Below the pieces are notes generated by a model. It had not been told where the DNA came from. It ran no database searches and saw only the letters and a list, made by a program, of their open reading frames with translations. Positions 1 to 9,827 of a stretch of 64,000 nt of DNA are shown piece after piece. This DNA is from Deinococcus piscis. GTDB taxonomy: Bacteria; Deinococcota; Deinococci; Deinococcales; Deinococcaceae. Where the stretch lies: assembly GCF_014653275.1 (NCBI RefSeq), contig NZ_BNAL01000007.1, positions 33,435-97,434 on the forward strand. The letters are read 5' to 3'. The position numbers and the translations under genes are program-made. Within the stretch, counting starts at the first letter, position 1; every line of letters starts with the position of its first letter.

Positions 1-261
<261 letters not shown>

Positions 262-277
262 GGAAGCGGTGTAGAGA

Positions 278-601
278 ATGGTAGCTCCCAAGATTCGTAT
301 CAAACTGCGCGGCTTTGACCACCGTGCGCTGGACCAGTCCGCCAGCAAGATCGTGGACACGGTTCGCCGCACCGGCGCAGACGTCAGTGGCCCTGTGCCC
401 CTGCCCACCCGTATCCGCCGTTTCACTGTGCTGCGTAGTCCTTTTAAGTACAAAGACTCCCGCGAGCACTTCGAAATCCGCACCCACAACCGCCTGGTGG
501 ACATCAAGAACCCCACCAAAAAGACCATTGATAGCCTGATGACTTTGGACCTGCCCACCGGCGTGGACATTGAAATCAAGACTGTTGGAGGCGGCGCATG
601 A
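278..601 (+). CDS. rpsJ: 30S ribosomal protein S10 (NusE)
   Basis: S10, 107 residues, a head protein of the small subunit that also binds NusB in transcription antitermination. The family blocks GPVPLPTR (around residue 39) and [16 protein letters not shown] (around residue 62) are intact. It begins 16 bases after tuf and overlaps rplC by four bases (ATGA), so it is the first gene of a tightly coupled S10 operon. Confidence 0.97.
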   Translation: MVAPKIRIKLRGFDHRALDQSASKIVDTVRRTGADVSGPVPLPTRIRRFTVLRSPFKYKDSREHFEIRTHNRLVDIKNPTKKTIDSLMTLDLPTGVDIEIKTVGGGA

Positions 602-1217
602 AAGGCATCCTCGGCACCAAGATTGGCATGACGCAAATCTGGAAAGATGACCGCGCTGTGCCCGTAACTGTGATTCTGGCTGGTCCTTGCCCTGTTGTGC
701 AGCGCAAGACCAACGAAGTGGACGGCTATGAAGCCGTGCAGATCGGCTTCGGCGACCGCAAGGAAAAAGGCCTGAACAAGCCTCAGCTGGGTCACCTGAA
801 AAAAGGTGACATCAGCCCCGTGCGTTACCTGCGCGAGTTCCGTGACTTCAGCCCCGAGGGCGACGAAGTGCGCGTGGATGTGTTTGGTGAAGGCGAGAAG
901 ATTGACGTGACTGGCACCAGCAAGGGTAAAGGCTTCCAAGGCGTGATGAAGCGCTGGAACTTTGCCGGTGGTCCTGCCAGCCACGGTGCTAAGAAATGGC
1001 ACCGCCGTCCCGGTTCGATCGGTCAGCGTAAGACCCCTGGCCGCGTGTATAAAGGCAAGAAGATGGCCGGCCACATGGGTGACGAGCGCGTCACTGTCCA
1101 GAACCTGGAAGTGGTGGAAGTGCGCCCCGACGAGAACCTGATCCTGGTCAAGGGCGCAGTGCCTGGAGCCAATGGCGGCCTGGTGATCCTGCGCGGTGCC
1201 GTTAAGGGAGGCCAGTA

Positions 1218-1218
<1 letters not shown>
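598..1218 (+). CDS. rplC: 50S ribosomal protein L3
   Basis: L3, 206 residues, an early-assembling large-subunit protein near the peptidyl-transferase centre. It starts [13 protein letters not shown] as usual. The central loop [16 protein letters not shown] and the following [19 protein letters not shown] segment are the conserved finger that reaches into 23S rRNA. It overlaps rpsJ by four bases and rplD by one (TAATG), indicating translational coupling. Confidence 0.97.
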
Positions 1219-1828
<610 letters not shown>

Positions 1829-1832
<4 letters not shown>

Positions 1833-2116
1833 GCCACTACGACATTATTCAGGCCCCTGTGGTCAGTGAAAAGGCTTTTGCTGGCATGGAAAAGGGCGTG
1901 TATTCGTTCTGGGTGTCCCCCAAGGCCACCAAGCCCGAAATCCGTGACGCCATCCAAAAGGCGTTCGGTGTGCAGGTGACTGGAATCAGCACCATGAACG
2001 TGCGCGGCAAGCGCAAGCGTGTGGGCCGCTTTATGGGCCAGCGCAATGACCGTAAGAAGGCCGTGGTTCGTCTCGCCGATGGCCAGAAGATCGAAGCCCT
2101 CGAAGGACTGGTCTAA
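1829..2116 (+). CDS. rplW: 50S ribosomal protein L23
   Basis: L23, 95 residues, located at the tunnel exit and the docking site for trigger factor and SRP. It opens [15 protein letters not shown], the family's usual N-terminus, and has the [20 protein letters not shown] loop. It overlaps rplD by four bases and is 11 bases upstream of rplB. Confidence 0.96.
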
Positions 2117-2127
2117 GGAGATTTAGC

Positions 2128-2964
2128 ATGGCTATTAAGAAGTACCGTCCCTATACCCCCAGTCGCCGTCAGATGACCACGGCTGACTTTTCGGGTCTGA
2201 CCAAGAAGCGTCCCGAAAAGGCCCTGACCGAGCCCCTGCACAAGACCGGTGGCCGCAACAACCGTGGCCGGATCACCAGCCGTTTTATCGGTGGTGGACA
2301 CAAGCGTCTGTACCGCATTATTGACTTCAAGCGCCGTGACAAAGCAGGCGTGAGCGCCAGTGTGGCTGCGATTGAGTACGATCCCAACCGCAGTGCCCGT
2401 ATTGCTCTGCTGCACTACGCCGATGGCGTTAAGCGTTACATCCTGGCTCCCGAAGGCATGAAGGTCGGCCAGAAGGTCAACGCTGGCCCCGAAGCCGAAC
2501 CCAAGCTGGGCAATGCCCTGCCCCTGCGCTTTGTGCCTGTGGGTGCTGTGGTTCACGCTGTGGAACTGGTACCTGGCAAAGGTGCACAGATGGCCCGCAG
2601 CGCTGGTACCAGCGTGCAGGTTCAGGGCAAGGAAGGCGATTACGTCATCCTGCGTCTGCCTAGCGGCGAACTGCGCCGCGTTCACTCGGAGTGCTACGCC
2701 ACCATCGGTGCTGTGGGCAATGCCGAGCACAAGAACATCGTTCTGGGTAAAGCTGGACGCAGCCGTTGGCTGGGCCGCAAGCCCCACCAACGCGGTAGCG
2801 CCATGAACCCGGTGGACCACCCTCACGGTGGTGGTGAAGGCCGCACCAGCGCAGGCCGCGTGCCTGTCAGCCCCTGGGGCCAGCCTGCCAAGGGTCTGAA
2901 GACCCGCCGCAAGCGCAAGAACAGCGACCGTTTCATCATCAGCCGCCGTAAGGGCCGCAAGTAA
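2128..2964 (+). CDS. rplB: 50S ribosomal protein L2
   Basis: L2, 278 residues, a primary 23S rRNA-binding protein needed for subunit joining and peptidyl transfer. The C-terminal [18 protein letters not shown] segment carries the invariant histidine near the peptidyl-transferase centre. The start is preceded by AAGGAG with a short spacer. Length is typical. Confidence 0.98.
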   Translation: MAIKKYRPYTPSRRQMTTADFSGLTKKRPEKALTEPLHKTGGRNNRGRITSRFIGGGHKRLYRIIDFKRRDKAGVSASVAAIEYDPNRSARIALLHYADGVKRYILAPEGMKVGQKVNAGPEAEPKLGNALPLRFVPVGAVVHAVELVPGKGAQMARSAGTSVQVQGKEGDYVILRLPSGELRRVHSECYATIGAVGNAEHKNIVLGKAGRSRWLGRKPHQRGSAMNPVDHPHGGGEGRTSAGRVPVSPWGQPAKGLKTRRKRKNSDRFIISRRKGRK

Positions 2965-2977
2965 AGGAGGGTAGAGA

Positions 2978-3265
2978 ATGCCCCGTAGCCTCAAAAAAGG
3001 CCCGTTCGTGGATGATCACCTCCTGAAAAAGGTGGACGCCCAGAACGAGCGCAAGGACAAGAAAGTCATCAAGACCTGGAGCCGCCGCTCGACCATTGTG
3101 CCCGAAATGATCGGTCACACCATTGCGGTACACAACGGCAAACAGCACACCCCGGTGTTTGTGAACGAGCAAATGATCGGTCACAAGCTGGGCGAGTTCG
3201 CTCCGACCCGTAACTACCGTGGTCACGGTGCCGATAAGAATGCCAAAGGGAGCAAGAGGAAATGA
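2978..3265 (+). CDS. rpsS: 30S ribosomal protein S19
   Basis: S19, 95 residues, a small-subunit head protein that works with S13 at the subunit interface. The N-terminus [18 protein letters not shown] and the block [20 protein letters not shown] are diagnostic. A strong ribosome-binding site (AAAGGAGGG) precedes it. It overlaps rplV by four bases. Confidence 0.97.
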   Translation: MPRSLKKGPFVDDHLLKKVDAQNERKDKKVIKTWSRRSTIVPEMIGHTIAVHNGKQHTPVFVNEQMIGHKLGEFAPTRNYRGHGADKNAKGSKRK

Positions 3266-3669
3266 CCGCTACCCAGACCGCAGAATTCCGCAACAAGAAG
3301 CAGCGCAAGCAGGAGCACAAGCTGCGTAAGCCCGGCTTTGCCCGCGCCAAGTATGTGCGCATGAGCCCCCGCAAAGTGCGCCTGGTCGTAGACCTGATTC
3401 GTGGCAAGTCCGTCCGTGACGCCGAAGACATCCTGCGCTTCTTGCCCCATATCGCCAGTGAGCCCATCAGCAAGGTGCTGAACTCGGCCAAGGCCAACGC
3501 CCTGCACAATGACGACATGCTGGAAGACCAGCTGTTCATCAAAGAAGCGTACGTGGACGCTGGCCCGACCCTGAAGCGTCTGATTCCCCGGGCCCGCGGC
3601 GCCGCCAACATCATCCGCAAGCGCACCAGCCACATCACCATCGTGGTCGGCGAAAAAGGAGCCAACTAA
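3262..3669 (+). CDS. rplV: 50S ribosomal protein L22
   Basis: L22, 135 residues. Its beta-hairpin lines the exit tunnel and is a known site of macrolide-resistance mutations. The rRNA-binding segment [18 protein letters not shown] (about residues 31-48) and the hairpin [18 protein letters not shown] are clear. The first 25 residues form a basic extension, common in this phylum. It overlaps rpsS by four bases and abuts rpsC at a TAATG junction. Confidence 0.96.
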   Translation: MTATQTAEFRNKKQRKQEHKLRKPGFARAKYVRMSPRKVRLVVDLIRGKSVRDAEDILRFLPHIASEPISKVLNSAKANALHNDDMLEDQLFIKEAYVDAGPTLKRLIPRARGAANIIRKRTSHITIVVGEKGAN

Positions 3670-4448
3670 TGGGTAATAAAATCAACCCCAACGGCTTCCG
3701 CCTCGGCGTGACCCGTGGCTGGAACAGCCGCTGGTATGCCGGCAAAAAGAACTACAGCCAGATGCTGCGCGAAGACGAAAAGATTCGTCAGCTGGTGCAC
3801 AAAGAGTTGCAGGCTGCCGGTATTGCCCGCATCGAAATTGAGCGTGCTGGTCAGCAGATCAATGTGATCATTAGCGCGGCCAAGCCCGGTATCGTGATCG
3901 GTAAGGGCGGCGAGAGCATCAAGGCCATCCGCCAGCAGATCGAAAACATGGTGGAAGCTGGAACCGTGGCTGTAAACGTCGCTGAAATTCCCAATCCCAA
4001 CACCAGTGCTCCTCTGGTGGCCCTGCGTATCGCTGAGCAGATCGAACGCCGCTTTGCCTTTCGCCGCGCTATGAAACAGGCCGCTCAGCGTGTGATGGAG
4101 TCGGGTGCCCGTGGCTGCAAAGTGATTCTGTCTGGCCGTCTGGGCGGTGCCGAGCAGGCCCGTACTGAGAAGGTGCTGGAAGGCCGCGTGCCCCTGCACA
4201 CCCTCCGCGCCGACATTGACTATGGCACCGCAACCGCCAGCACAACGTATGGACAGCTGGGCATCAAGGTTCTGGTGTTCAATGGTGAAGTGATTGGTGG
4301 CCGCACTGAGGGAACTCAGAGCCGCTCTGCCCGTCCAGCAAACACCGAAGAAGGTGGCGAACGCCGCAGCCGTGGTGAGCGTCCCGCTGGTGGTCGCCGC
4401 CGTCCCACTGCCCGCCGCCGTCAAGGAGGACCCAATGCTGCTTCCTAA
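3669..4448 (+). CDS. rpsC: 30S ribosomal protein S3
   Basis: S3, 259 residues, at the mRNA entry tunnel. It has an N-terminal [18 protein letters not shown] motif, a type II KH domain with [13 protein letters not shown] (about residues 75-87), and the conserved C-terminal domain. Beyond that is a tail of about 35 residues rich in Arg, Gly and Pro, which makes the protein longer than the E. coli one. The last 14 bases overlap rplP. Confidence 0.96.
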   Translation: MGNKINPNGFRLGVTRGWNSRWYAGKKNYSQMLREDEKIRQLVHKELQAAGIARIEIERAGQQINVIISAAKPGIVIGKGGESIKAIRQQIENMVEAGTVAVNVAEIPNPNTSAPLVALRIAEQIERRFAFRRAMKQAAQRVMESGARGCKVILSGRLGGAEQARTEKVLEGRVPLHTLRADIDYGTATASTTYGQLGIKVLVFNGEVIGGRTEGTQSRSARPANTEEGGERRSRGERPAGGRRRPTARRRQGGPNAAS

Positions 4449-4860
4449 GCGCACCAAGTACCGTAAGCAGTTCCGTGGCCGCATGCGCGGTGAAGCCAAA
4501 GGCGGCGATTATGTGGCCTTCGGGGACTATGGCTTGGTGGCCATGGAACCCGGTTGGATCCGCTCCAACCACATTGAAGCCTGCCGTATCGTGATGAGCC
4601 GTCACTTCCGCCGTGGCGGTAAGATCTACATCCGAATTTTCCCCGATAAGCCCGTCACCAAAAAGCCCCTGGAAGTCCGAATGGGTAAAGGTAAGGGTGC
4701 CGTGGAATTCTGGGTGGCTGTGGTCAAGCCTGGCCGCGTGATGTTTGAAGTGGCTGGCGTGACCGAAGTTCAGGCCAAGGAAGCTTTCCGCCTGGCTGGT
4801 CACAAGCTGCCCATCAAGACCAAGATGGTCAAGCGCGAGGTATACGATGAAGCCCAGTGA
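4435..4860 (+). CDS. rplP: 50S ribosomal protein L16
   Basis: L16, 141 residues, near the A-site tRNA elbow and required for late 50S assembly. The ATG at 4435 was chosen because the protein then begins [19 protein letters not shown], the family's universal start, with an AAGGAGGA ribosome-binding site just upstream inside the end of rpsC. The frame is open further upstream, but that part is not L16. Its end overlaps rpmC by 14 bases. Confidence 0.96.
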   Translation: MLLPKRTKYRKQFRGRMRGEAKGGDYVAFGDYGLVAMEPGWIRSNHIEACRIVMSRHFRRGGKIYIRIFPDKPVTKKPLEVRMGKGKGAVEFWVAVVKPGRVMFEVAGVTEVQAKEAFRLAGHKLPIKTKMVKREVYDEAQ

Positions 4861-5050
4861 TATGCGTGAATTGGCGCTGACCGACTTCGATCAGGAAATC
4901 GAGAACCGCAAGAAGGAGCTGATGGAACTGCGCTTCCAGGCTTCGATGGGCAACCTGCCCCAGCCTCACCGTGTGAGCCAGCTGCGCCGTGAAGTGGCCC
5001 AGCTGAACACCATTCGTGGTGAGCGTCAGCGCAAGGAAGGTCAGCAATGA
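4847..5050 (+). CDS. rpmC: 50S ribosomal protein L29
   Basis: L29, 67 residues, a two-helix protein at the tunnel exit beside L23. The sequence fits the family: [20 protein letters not shown] followed by the [14 protein letters not shown] hairpin turn and a second basic helix. Its start lies inside the end of rplP (14-base overlap) and its stop overlaps rpsQ by four bases. Confidence 0.95.
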   Translation: MKPSDMRELALTDFDQEIENRKKELMELRFQASMGNLPQPHRVSQLRREVAQLNTIRGERQRKEGQQ

Positions 5051-5370
5051 GTGAACAGAAGAAAATCGCCCTGAGAAAGACCTTCCAGGGCACCGTGGTC
5101 AGTGACAAGGCTGACAAGACGGTGAGCGTGAAAGTGGAGCGCCGCTTCGCTCACCCTCTGTACGGCAAAGTGGTGACCCGCAGCAAGAAGTACGCTGCCC
5201 ACGACGAGCAAAACGAATACCGTATTGGTGACCGCGTGGAGATCATCGCGGTGCGTCCGATCAGCAAGAGCAAGACCTGGAAGGTCACTCGCTTGATCGA
5301 GCGTCCCCGTGGCATGGAAACCACCGTGGCCGAAACCGAAGTCGCCGCTGAGCAGGGAGGCGAAGCATGA
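5047..5370 (+). CDS. rpsQ: 30S ribosomal protein S17
   Basis: S17, 107 residues, an OB-fold primary binder of 16S rRNA. The motifs [15 protein letters not shown] and [20 protein letters not shown] are conserved. A C-terminal extension of about 20 residues, rich in Glu and Ala, makes it longer than the E. coli protein. It overlaps both neighbours by four bases. Confidence 0.96.
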   Translation: MSEQKKIALRKTFQGTVVSDKADKTVSVKVERRFAHPLYGKVVTRSKKYAAHDEQNEYRIGDRVEIIAVRPISKSKTWKVTRLIERPRGMETTVAETEVAAEQGGEA

Positions 5371-5771
5371 TTCAGGTTCAAACCCGTCTTGACGTGGCCG
5401 ACAACAGTGGTGCCCGTGAGCTGATGTGCATCCGTGTGCTGAACTCCGGGATCGGCGGCAAAGGTCTGACCACCGGTGGTGGTGGCAACAAGCGTTACGC
5501 TCAGGTGGGCGACATCATCGTGGCCAGCGTGAAAGACGCTGCTCCCCGTGGTGCCGTAAAAGCCGGCGATGTGGTCAAGGCTGTGGTTGTGCGCACCAGC
5601 CACGCCATCAAGCGTGCCGATGGCAGCACCATTCGCTTTGACCGCAATGCCGCTGTGGTGATCAACCAAAACGGCGAACCCCGTGGCACCCGCGTCTTTG
5701 GCCCGGTGGCCCGTGAACTCCGTGACCGCCGCTTTATGAAGATTGTTTCCCTGGCTCCGGAGGTGCTGTAA
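5367..5771 (+). CDS. rplN: 50S ribosomal protein L14
   Basis: L14, 134 residues, an intersubunit-bridge protein and the target of the silencing factor RsfS in other bacteria. [19 protein letters not shown] at the N-terminus and [20 protein letters not shown] near residue 90 are signature segments. It overlaps rpsQ by four bases and rplX by one. Confidence 0.97.
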   Translation: MIQVQTRLDVADNSGARELMCIRVLNSGIGGKGLTTGGGGNKRYAQVGDIIVASVKDAAPRGAVKAGDVVKAVVVRTSHAIKRADGSTIRFDRNAAVVINQNGEPRGTRVFGPVARELRDRRFMKIVSLAPEVL

Positions 5772-6118
5772 TGGCCCGCAAAGCAGCAGGTGAGCACCAC
5801 AACAACAAACTGCACGTCCGTAAGGGCGACACTGTGGTGGTGCTGAGCGGCAAGCATAAGGGTGCAACCGGCAAAGTGCTGGAGACCTCGCCCCGCGATC
5901 ACAAAGTGCTGGTTGAAGGTGTAAACACCGTCATCAAGCATGTCAAGCCCAGCTTCGCCAACCCTGAAGGTGGCCGCGTCGAAAAAGAAATCGCGCTGCA
6001 TGCTTCCAAGGTGGCGCTGGTTGATCCCGAGACCGGCAAAGCCACCCGTGTCCGCAAGCAGATTGTTGATGGCCGCAAGGTCCGCGTCGCAGCTGCCAGC
6101 GGCAAAGTGATCGACTAA
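5771..6118 (+). CDS. rplX: 50S ribosomal protein L24
   Basis: L24, 115 residues, an assembly initiator of the large subunit. A KOW motif is seen as [21 protein letters not shown], with [11 protein letters not shown] and the basic C-terminal part following. It starts on the last base of the rplN stop. After it comes the first break in the tight gene packing, a 64-base gap with a hairpin. Confidence 0.96.
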   Translation: MARKAAGEHHNNKLHVRKGDTVVVLSGKHKGATGKVLETSPRDHKVLVEGVNTVIKHVKPSFANPEGGRVEKEIALHASKVALVDPETGKATRVRKQIVDGRKVRVAAASGKVID

Positions 6119-6126
6119 ACCTATGG

Positions 6127-6151
6127 GGCCGCTCTCCTAGAAGGAGCGGCC
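6127..6151 (+). other. Hairpin in the rplX-rplE gap
   Basis: GGCCGCTC and GAGCGGCC pair around a nine-base loop. No T-run follows, so it is unlikely to be a simple terminator. It could be an mRNA processing or regulatory element; in E. coli the equivalent part of the spc operon is where S8 binds to repress translation. Confidence 0.5.
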
Positions 6152-6182
6152 TGGGCGACCCGTCCGCCCGAAACGAGGAACT

Positions 6183-6725
6183 ATGTTGCAACTCAAAGAA
6201 AAGTACCAGAGCCAGGTGCGTCCTGCACTGGTTGAGCAGTTCAGCTACTCCAGCGTGATGGCTGCACCCCGCATTGAGAAGATTGTGATCAATGAGGGTC
6301 TGGGTTCGGCTGCGCGCGATGACTCCAAGGCCATTGACAAAGCGGCCAAAGAATTGGCCCTGATCACTCTGCAAAAGCCTGTGATCACCAAGGCCAAGAA
6401 GAGCATCTCGAACTTCAAGCTGCGCCAGGGCATGCCCATCGGTGTCAAGGTGACGCTGCGCGGTGACCGCATGTGGGTGTTCCTGGACAAGCTGATTAAC
6501 GTGGGTCTGCCCCGTATCCGCGATTTCCGGGGAATTAACCCCAACGCCTTTGACGGCCGCGGGAACTACAACCTGGGCATCAAAGAGCAGCTGATCTTCC
6601 CCGAGATCACGTATGACATGGTGGACCGTACTCGTGGTATGGACATCACCATCGTGACGACGGCCAAGACCGACGAAGAAGCCCGCGCTCTGCTTCAGGG
6701 TCTGGGCCTGCCTTTCCGCCGCTAA
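6183..6725 (+). CDS. rplE: 50S ribosomal protein L5
   Basis: L5, 180 residues, binds 5S rRNA and contacts the P-site tRNA. Conserved parts include [32 protein letters not shown] and [17 protein letters not shown]. An AGGAA ribosome-binding site precedes the ATG. A 168-base gap to rpsN follows, long for a ribosomal operon. Confidence 0.97.
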   Translation: MLQLKEKYQSQVRPALVEQFSYSSVMAAPRIEKIVINEGLGSAARDDSKAIDKAAKELALITLQKPVITKAKKSISNFKLRQGMPIGVKVTLRGDRMWVFLDKLINVGLPRIRDFRGINPNAFDGRGNYNLGIKEQLIFPEITYDMVDRTRGMDITIVTTAKTDEEARALLQGLGLPFRR

Positions 6726-6778
6726 GGCCAGGGAAGTCTGCCGCATCTTTTCAAGTTCTGCTGAGTAGGGTAGAGTGA

Positions 6779-6806
6779 GGAGTTGCAGCTTCCGTGGCTG
6801 CACTCC
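6779..6806 (+). other. Hairpin in the rplE-rpsN gap
   Basis: GGAG..GCAGC pairs with GCTGC..CTCC around a short loop, followed only by TTATT. It resembles a weak terminator or attenuator between L5 and S14. It could lower downstream expression or protect an mRNA end. Confidence 0.4.
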
Positions 6807-6893
6807 TTATTGCCGTTCCGAGGCTGTGCTGTTTGCTTAAGCCGCCACCGCCCAGAACCGCCCTGAGAGACCCGAAGAAAGGAAGAGAGAAAC

Positions 6894-7163
6894 ATGGCTA
6901 AAAAGAGCAAAATTGCCAAGCAGAAGCAGCGCGAGCAGAAAGTGGCCAAGTACGCCGCCAAGCGCGCTGAACTGAAAGCCGCTGGTGACTACTATGGTCT
7001 GAGCCAGCTGCCCCGTGACGCCAGCCCAACCCGCCTGCATAACCGCTGCGAGTTTACTGGCCGCCCCCGTGGCTACATCCGTCACTTCGGCGTCAGCCGC
7101 ATCGTGATGCGTGAAATGGCCCACCGCGGCGAACTGCCCGGCGTGCGCAAAGCCAGCTGGTAA
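6894..7163 (+). CDS. rpsN: 30S ribosomal protein S14 (zinc-independent, long form)
   Basis: S14, 89 residues, a head protein next to S3 and S10. It is the long C- type: there is a single cysteine in [20 protein letters not shown] and no CXXC zinc-ribbon pairs. This contrasts with the short zinc form of Thermus. Good GAAAGGAAG ribosome-binding site. It is flanked by unusually long spacers on both sides. Confidence 0.96.
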   Translation: MAKKSKIAKQKQREQKVAKYAAKRAELKAAGDYYGLSQLPRDASPTRLHNRCEFTGRPRGYIRHFGVSRIVMREMAHRGELPGVRKASW

Positions 7164-7292
7164 TCCTGCTGGTGTCCGTCCCGGCGGATACGAACCAAGG
7201 CGCATTGCCTGGTGATCGTCCGATTCTGGGAAATGTCCCTAACAAGAGAAACTTCGGCCAGATATCTTGAGCCGTTTTTCCTGGGAAAATCT

Positions 7293-7335
7293 GGGAGCCT
7301 TCCCTGGCTCCCTCTGTCCTGGGGCGAGGTGCCCC
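7293..7335 (+). promoter_or_regulatory. Two tandem hairpins upstream of rpsH
   Basis: GGGAGCC/GGCTCCC (7293-7312) and GGGGC/GCCCC (7321-7335) form two consecutive hairpins; the second ends just before the GGAGG ribosome-binding site of rpsH. The position suggests translational control of S8 or mRNA processing. No T-run is present. Confidence 0.45.
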
Positions 7336-7345
7336 TGGAGGAATA

Positions 7346-7747
7346 ATGGTTAGTGATCCTATTGCTGACATGCTGACGCGCATCCGCAACGCAACCCGCG
7401 GATACAAAGAGAGCGTAGATGTGCCGGCGTCCAAGTTCAAAGAACAGCTGGCAAAACTGCTGGTCAAAGAAGGCTATATCGCCTCGGTGGAGCGTATGCG
7501 CCCCGAAGGCCAGCAGTTTGATGTGCTGCGCCTGCGCCTGAAGTATGGTGAGCGCCGCGAACAAGTCATTAAGCATATTGAGCGCGTAAGCCGTCCTGGT
7601 CGCCGTGCTTACCTCAGTGCAGACCGTCTGCCCCGTGTTCGTAACGGCATGGGTCTGGCTGTGGTTTCGACCAGCAAAGGTCTGCTGCCTGACCGCGAAG
7701 CCCGCAAAGCAGGCGTGGGTGGCGAAGTCATCTGCGTGATCTGGTAA
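7346..7747 (+). CDS. rpsH: 30S ribosomal protein S8
   Basis: S8, 133 residues, a central-domain 16S rRNA binder and in E. coli the repressor of the spc operon. The N-terminus VSDPIADMLTRIRNATRGY and the C-terminal GVGGEVICVIW are typical. The ATG at 7346 follows a strong TGGAGGA site. Confidence 0.96.
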   Translation: MVSDPIADMLTRIRNATRGYKESVDVPASKFKEQLAKLLVKEGYIASVERMRPEGQQFDVLRLRLKYGERREQVIKHIERVSRPGRRAYLSADRLPRVRNGMGLAVVSTSKGLLPDREARKAGVGGEVICVIW

Positions 7748-7791
7748 GCAGCGCTTCACGATTTATCCCGGACTGAACAGAAGGAGACAGC

Positions 7792-8331
7792 ATGTCCCGT
7801 ATTGGTAAACAACCCATTACCGTGCCCAATGGCGTCACGGTGAGCGCCGAGAACGGCGTATTTAAAGCCAAGGGTCCCAAGGGCGAACTGACGGTTCCCT
7901 ATCATCAGGGCCTGACCGTCAAGCAAGAAGGCGAGCAGCTGCTGATTGAGCGCAGCAATGACAAGCCTGAACAGCGTGCCCAGCATGGTCTGGCACGCAG
8001 CCTGATCGCCAACGCAGTGCAGGGTGTAAGCGAAGGCTACACCATTAACCTGGAGCTGCGTGGTGTAGGTTTCCGCGCCAAGCTGGCTGGTAAGGCTCTG
8101 GAGCTGACCATCGGCTACAGCCACCCGGTTGTGATTGATCCCCCTGAAGGCGTGACCTTTACCGTCCCTGAGCCCACCAAGATTGACGTGAGTGGCATTG
8201 ACAAGCAGCTGGTCGGTCAGGTGGCCGCCAACGTGCGCCGCGTCCGCAAGCCCGATGCTTATCACGGCAAGGGTGTGCGTTTCCTCGGTGAACACATTCC
8301 CCTCAAACCTGGTAAGGCTGGAGCGAAATAA
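7792..8331 (+). CDS. rplF: 50S ribosomal protein L6
   Basis: L6, 179 residues, near the GTPase-associated centre. It has two repeated alpha/beta domains; [14 protein letters not shown] opens the first and [17 protein letters not shown] closes the second. AGAAGGAGA precedes the start. One-base overlap with rplR. Confidence 0.97.
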   Translation: MSRIGKQPITVPNGVTVSAENGVFKAKGPKGELTVPYHQGLTVKQEGEQLLIERSNDKPEQRAQHGLARSLIANAVQGVSEGYTINLELRGVGFRAKLAGKALELTIGYSHPVVIDPPEGVTFTVPEPTKIDVSGIDKQLVGQVAANVRRVRKPDAYHGKGVRFLGEHIPLKPGKAGAK

Positions 8332-8678
8332 TGAGCAACACTTCTGCAACCCGCCGCAAGCTGCGCGCACGCCGCAAGGTGCGCATCGCTATGGGCGAAC
8401 GTCCCCGCCTGAGCATCTACCGCTCAAGCAAGCACATCTACGCCCAGATCATCGACGACAAAAGTGGCACCACGCTGGCTGCTGCTTCGACTGGTGCCCT
8501 GAAAGAAAGCGCAGCGGGCAGCAAGACTGACCGTGCCGCTGCTGTTGGCAAGGCACTGGCCGAGGCTGCCGCTGCCAAGGGCGTCAAACAAGTCGCATTT
8601 GACCGTGGTCAGTACCGCTACCACGGACGCGTCAAAGCGCTGGCTGATGCCGCGCGGGAGGGTGGCCTTGACTTTTAA
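8331..8678 (+). CDS. rplR: 50S ribosomal protein L18
   Basis: L18, 115 residues, binds 5S rRNA together with L5. The basic N-terminus [20 protein letters not shown] and the C-terminal [26 protein letters not shown] are family hallmarks. Its 3' end overlaps the start of rpsE by 11 bases. Confidence 0.96.
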   Translation: MSNTSATRRKLRARRKVRIAMGERPRLSIYRSSKHIYAQIIDDKSGTTLAAASTGALKESAAGSKTDRAAAVGKALAEAAAAKGVKQVAFDRGQYRYHGRVKALADAAREGGLDF

Positions 8679-9189
8679 TCGTCGCAATGACCGTCAGGAC
8701 AGCGAATTCGAAGAGAAGATGCTGTTCGTTAACCGGACCTCGAAAACCTACCAGGGTGGCCGCCGCTTTCGCTTCGCCGCACTGGTGATCCTGGGTGACC
8801 GCAATGGTCGCGTGGGTATGGGTATCGGTAAAGCCAAAGAAGTGCCTGTGGCTATTGAAAAAGCCAAGACCGTGGCCCGCAAGAACATGATCACTGTTCC
8901 TGTGGACGGCGGTACCATTCCTCACGATATCGTGGGCGAAGGAACCACCAGCCGCGTGCTGCTCAAGCGTGCCGCTCCTGGTACCGGCGTTATTGCAGGC
9001 ACTGTACCCCGCTCAATCGCTGAACTGGCTGGCATCACCGACATGCTGAGCAAAGAACTGGGCAGCCGCAACCAGATCAACGTGGCTTATGCCGTGTTCG
9101 ATGGTTTGAAGAAGCTCCGCACGCCGCAGCAGGTCCGTGAATTGCTGGAAGGTGAAGGCGTGTCGCCCCTGACTGGAGGCTCGCTGTGA
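8668..9189 (+). CDS. rpsE: 30S ribosomal protein S5, TTG start
   Basis: S5, 173 residues, involved in decoding accuracy and mRNA helicase activity at the entry tunnel. The TTG at 8668 was chosen because it lies five bases after a GGGAGGG ribosome-binding site and gives [10 protein letters not shown], the known start of Deinococcus S5. The next upstream GTG sits directly on that site. [20 protein letters not shown] and [20 protein letters not shown] segments are conserved. It overlaps rplR by 11 bases and rpmD by four. Confidence 0.93.
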   Translation: MTFNRRNDRQDSEFEEKMLFVNRTSKTYQGGRRFRFAALVILGDRNGRVGMGIGKAKEVPVAIEKAKTVARKNMITVPVDGGTIPHDIVGEGTTSRVLLKRAAPGTGVIAGTVPRSIAELAGITDMLSKELGSRNQINVAYAVFDGLKKLRTPQQVRELLEGEGVSPLTGGSL

Positions 9190-9353
9190 AAATTACCCTG
9201 AAGCGCAGCGTGATTGGCCGCCCGCAAGAACAGCGGGATACGGTCAAAGCGCTGGGCCTGAGCAAGATTGGTCAGTCCCGTGAAGTGCAGGACACCCCTG
9301 CCATTCGCGGCATGATTCGCAAGGTCGAACATCTGCTGGAGGTTCAGCAATGA
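9186..9353 (+). CDS. rpmD: 50S ribosomal protein L30, GTG start
   Basis: L30, 55 residues. GTG at 9186 overlaps the rpsE stop (GTGA); the product starts [17 protein letters not shown] and contains [15 protein letters not shown], both typical. It ends in an ATGA overlap with rplO. The gene is small and GTG-started, so it is easily missed. Confidence 0.95.
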   Translation: MKITLKRSVIGRPQEQRDTVKALGLSKIGQSREVQDTPAIRGMIRKVEHLLEVQQ

Positions 9354-9826
9354 GCAAAGTCATGAAACTGCATGACCTGCAGCCCGCTCCCGGTTCACGC
9401 CGCAACCGCAAGCGCGTGGGCCGTGGTCCCGGCGGCACCGACAAGACTGCTGGCCGTGGTCACAAAGGTCAAAAGAGCCGCAGTGGCGCTGGCAAGGGCC
9501 TGTTCTTTGAAGGTGGCCGCAGCACCCTGATCAGCCGTCTGCCCAAGCGCGGGTTTAACAACGTGGGCACCACCTACGAAGTGGTGAACCTCAGCCAGTT
9601 GAGCGCTCTGGAAGGCGACAGCTTTGACCGCGCTGCACTGGAGCAAGCTGGTCTGGTGCGCCGCAAGAACCGCCCTGTCAAGCTGCTGGGCAGCGGTGAG
9701 TTGAGCCGTGCTGTGACCGTCCGTGTGGACGCTGCCAGCGCCTCAGCTATCCGCGCCGTGGAAGCGGCTGGGGGCCGAGTTGAACTGAACCAGGCCCAGG
9801 CCGGCGAGACGGAGAAGGCCGAGTAA
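9350..9826 (+). CDS. rplO: 50S ribosomal protein L15
   Basis: L15, 158 residues, a late-assembly large-subunit protein. The glycine/arginine-rich N-terminal arm [21 protein letters not shown] is diagnostic, followed by [17 protein letters not shown]. It overlaps rpmD by four bases and is followed after one base by secY, as in most bacteria. Confidence 0.97.
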   Translation: MSKVMKLHDLQPAPGSRRNRKRVGRGPGGTDKTAGRGHKGQKSRSGAGKGLFFEGGRSTLISRLPKRGFNNVGTTYEVVNLSQLSALEGDSFDRAALEQAGLVRRKNRPVKLLGSGELSRAVTVRVDAASASAIRAVEAAGGRVELNQAQAGETEKAE

Positions 9827-9827
9827 C

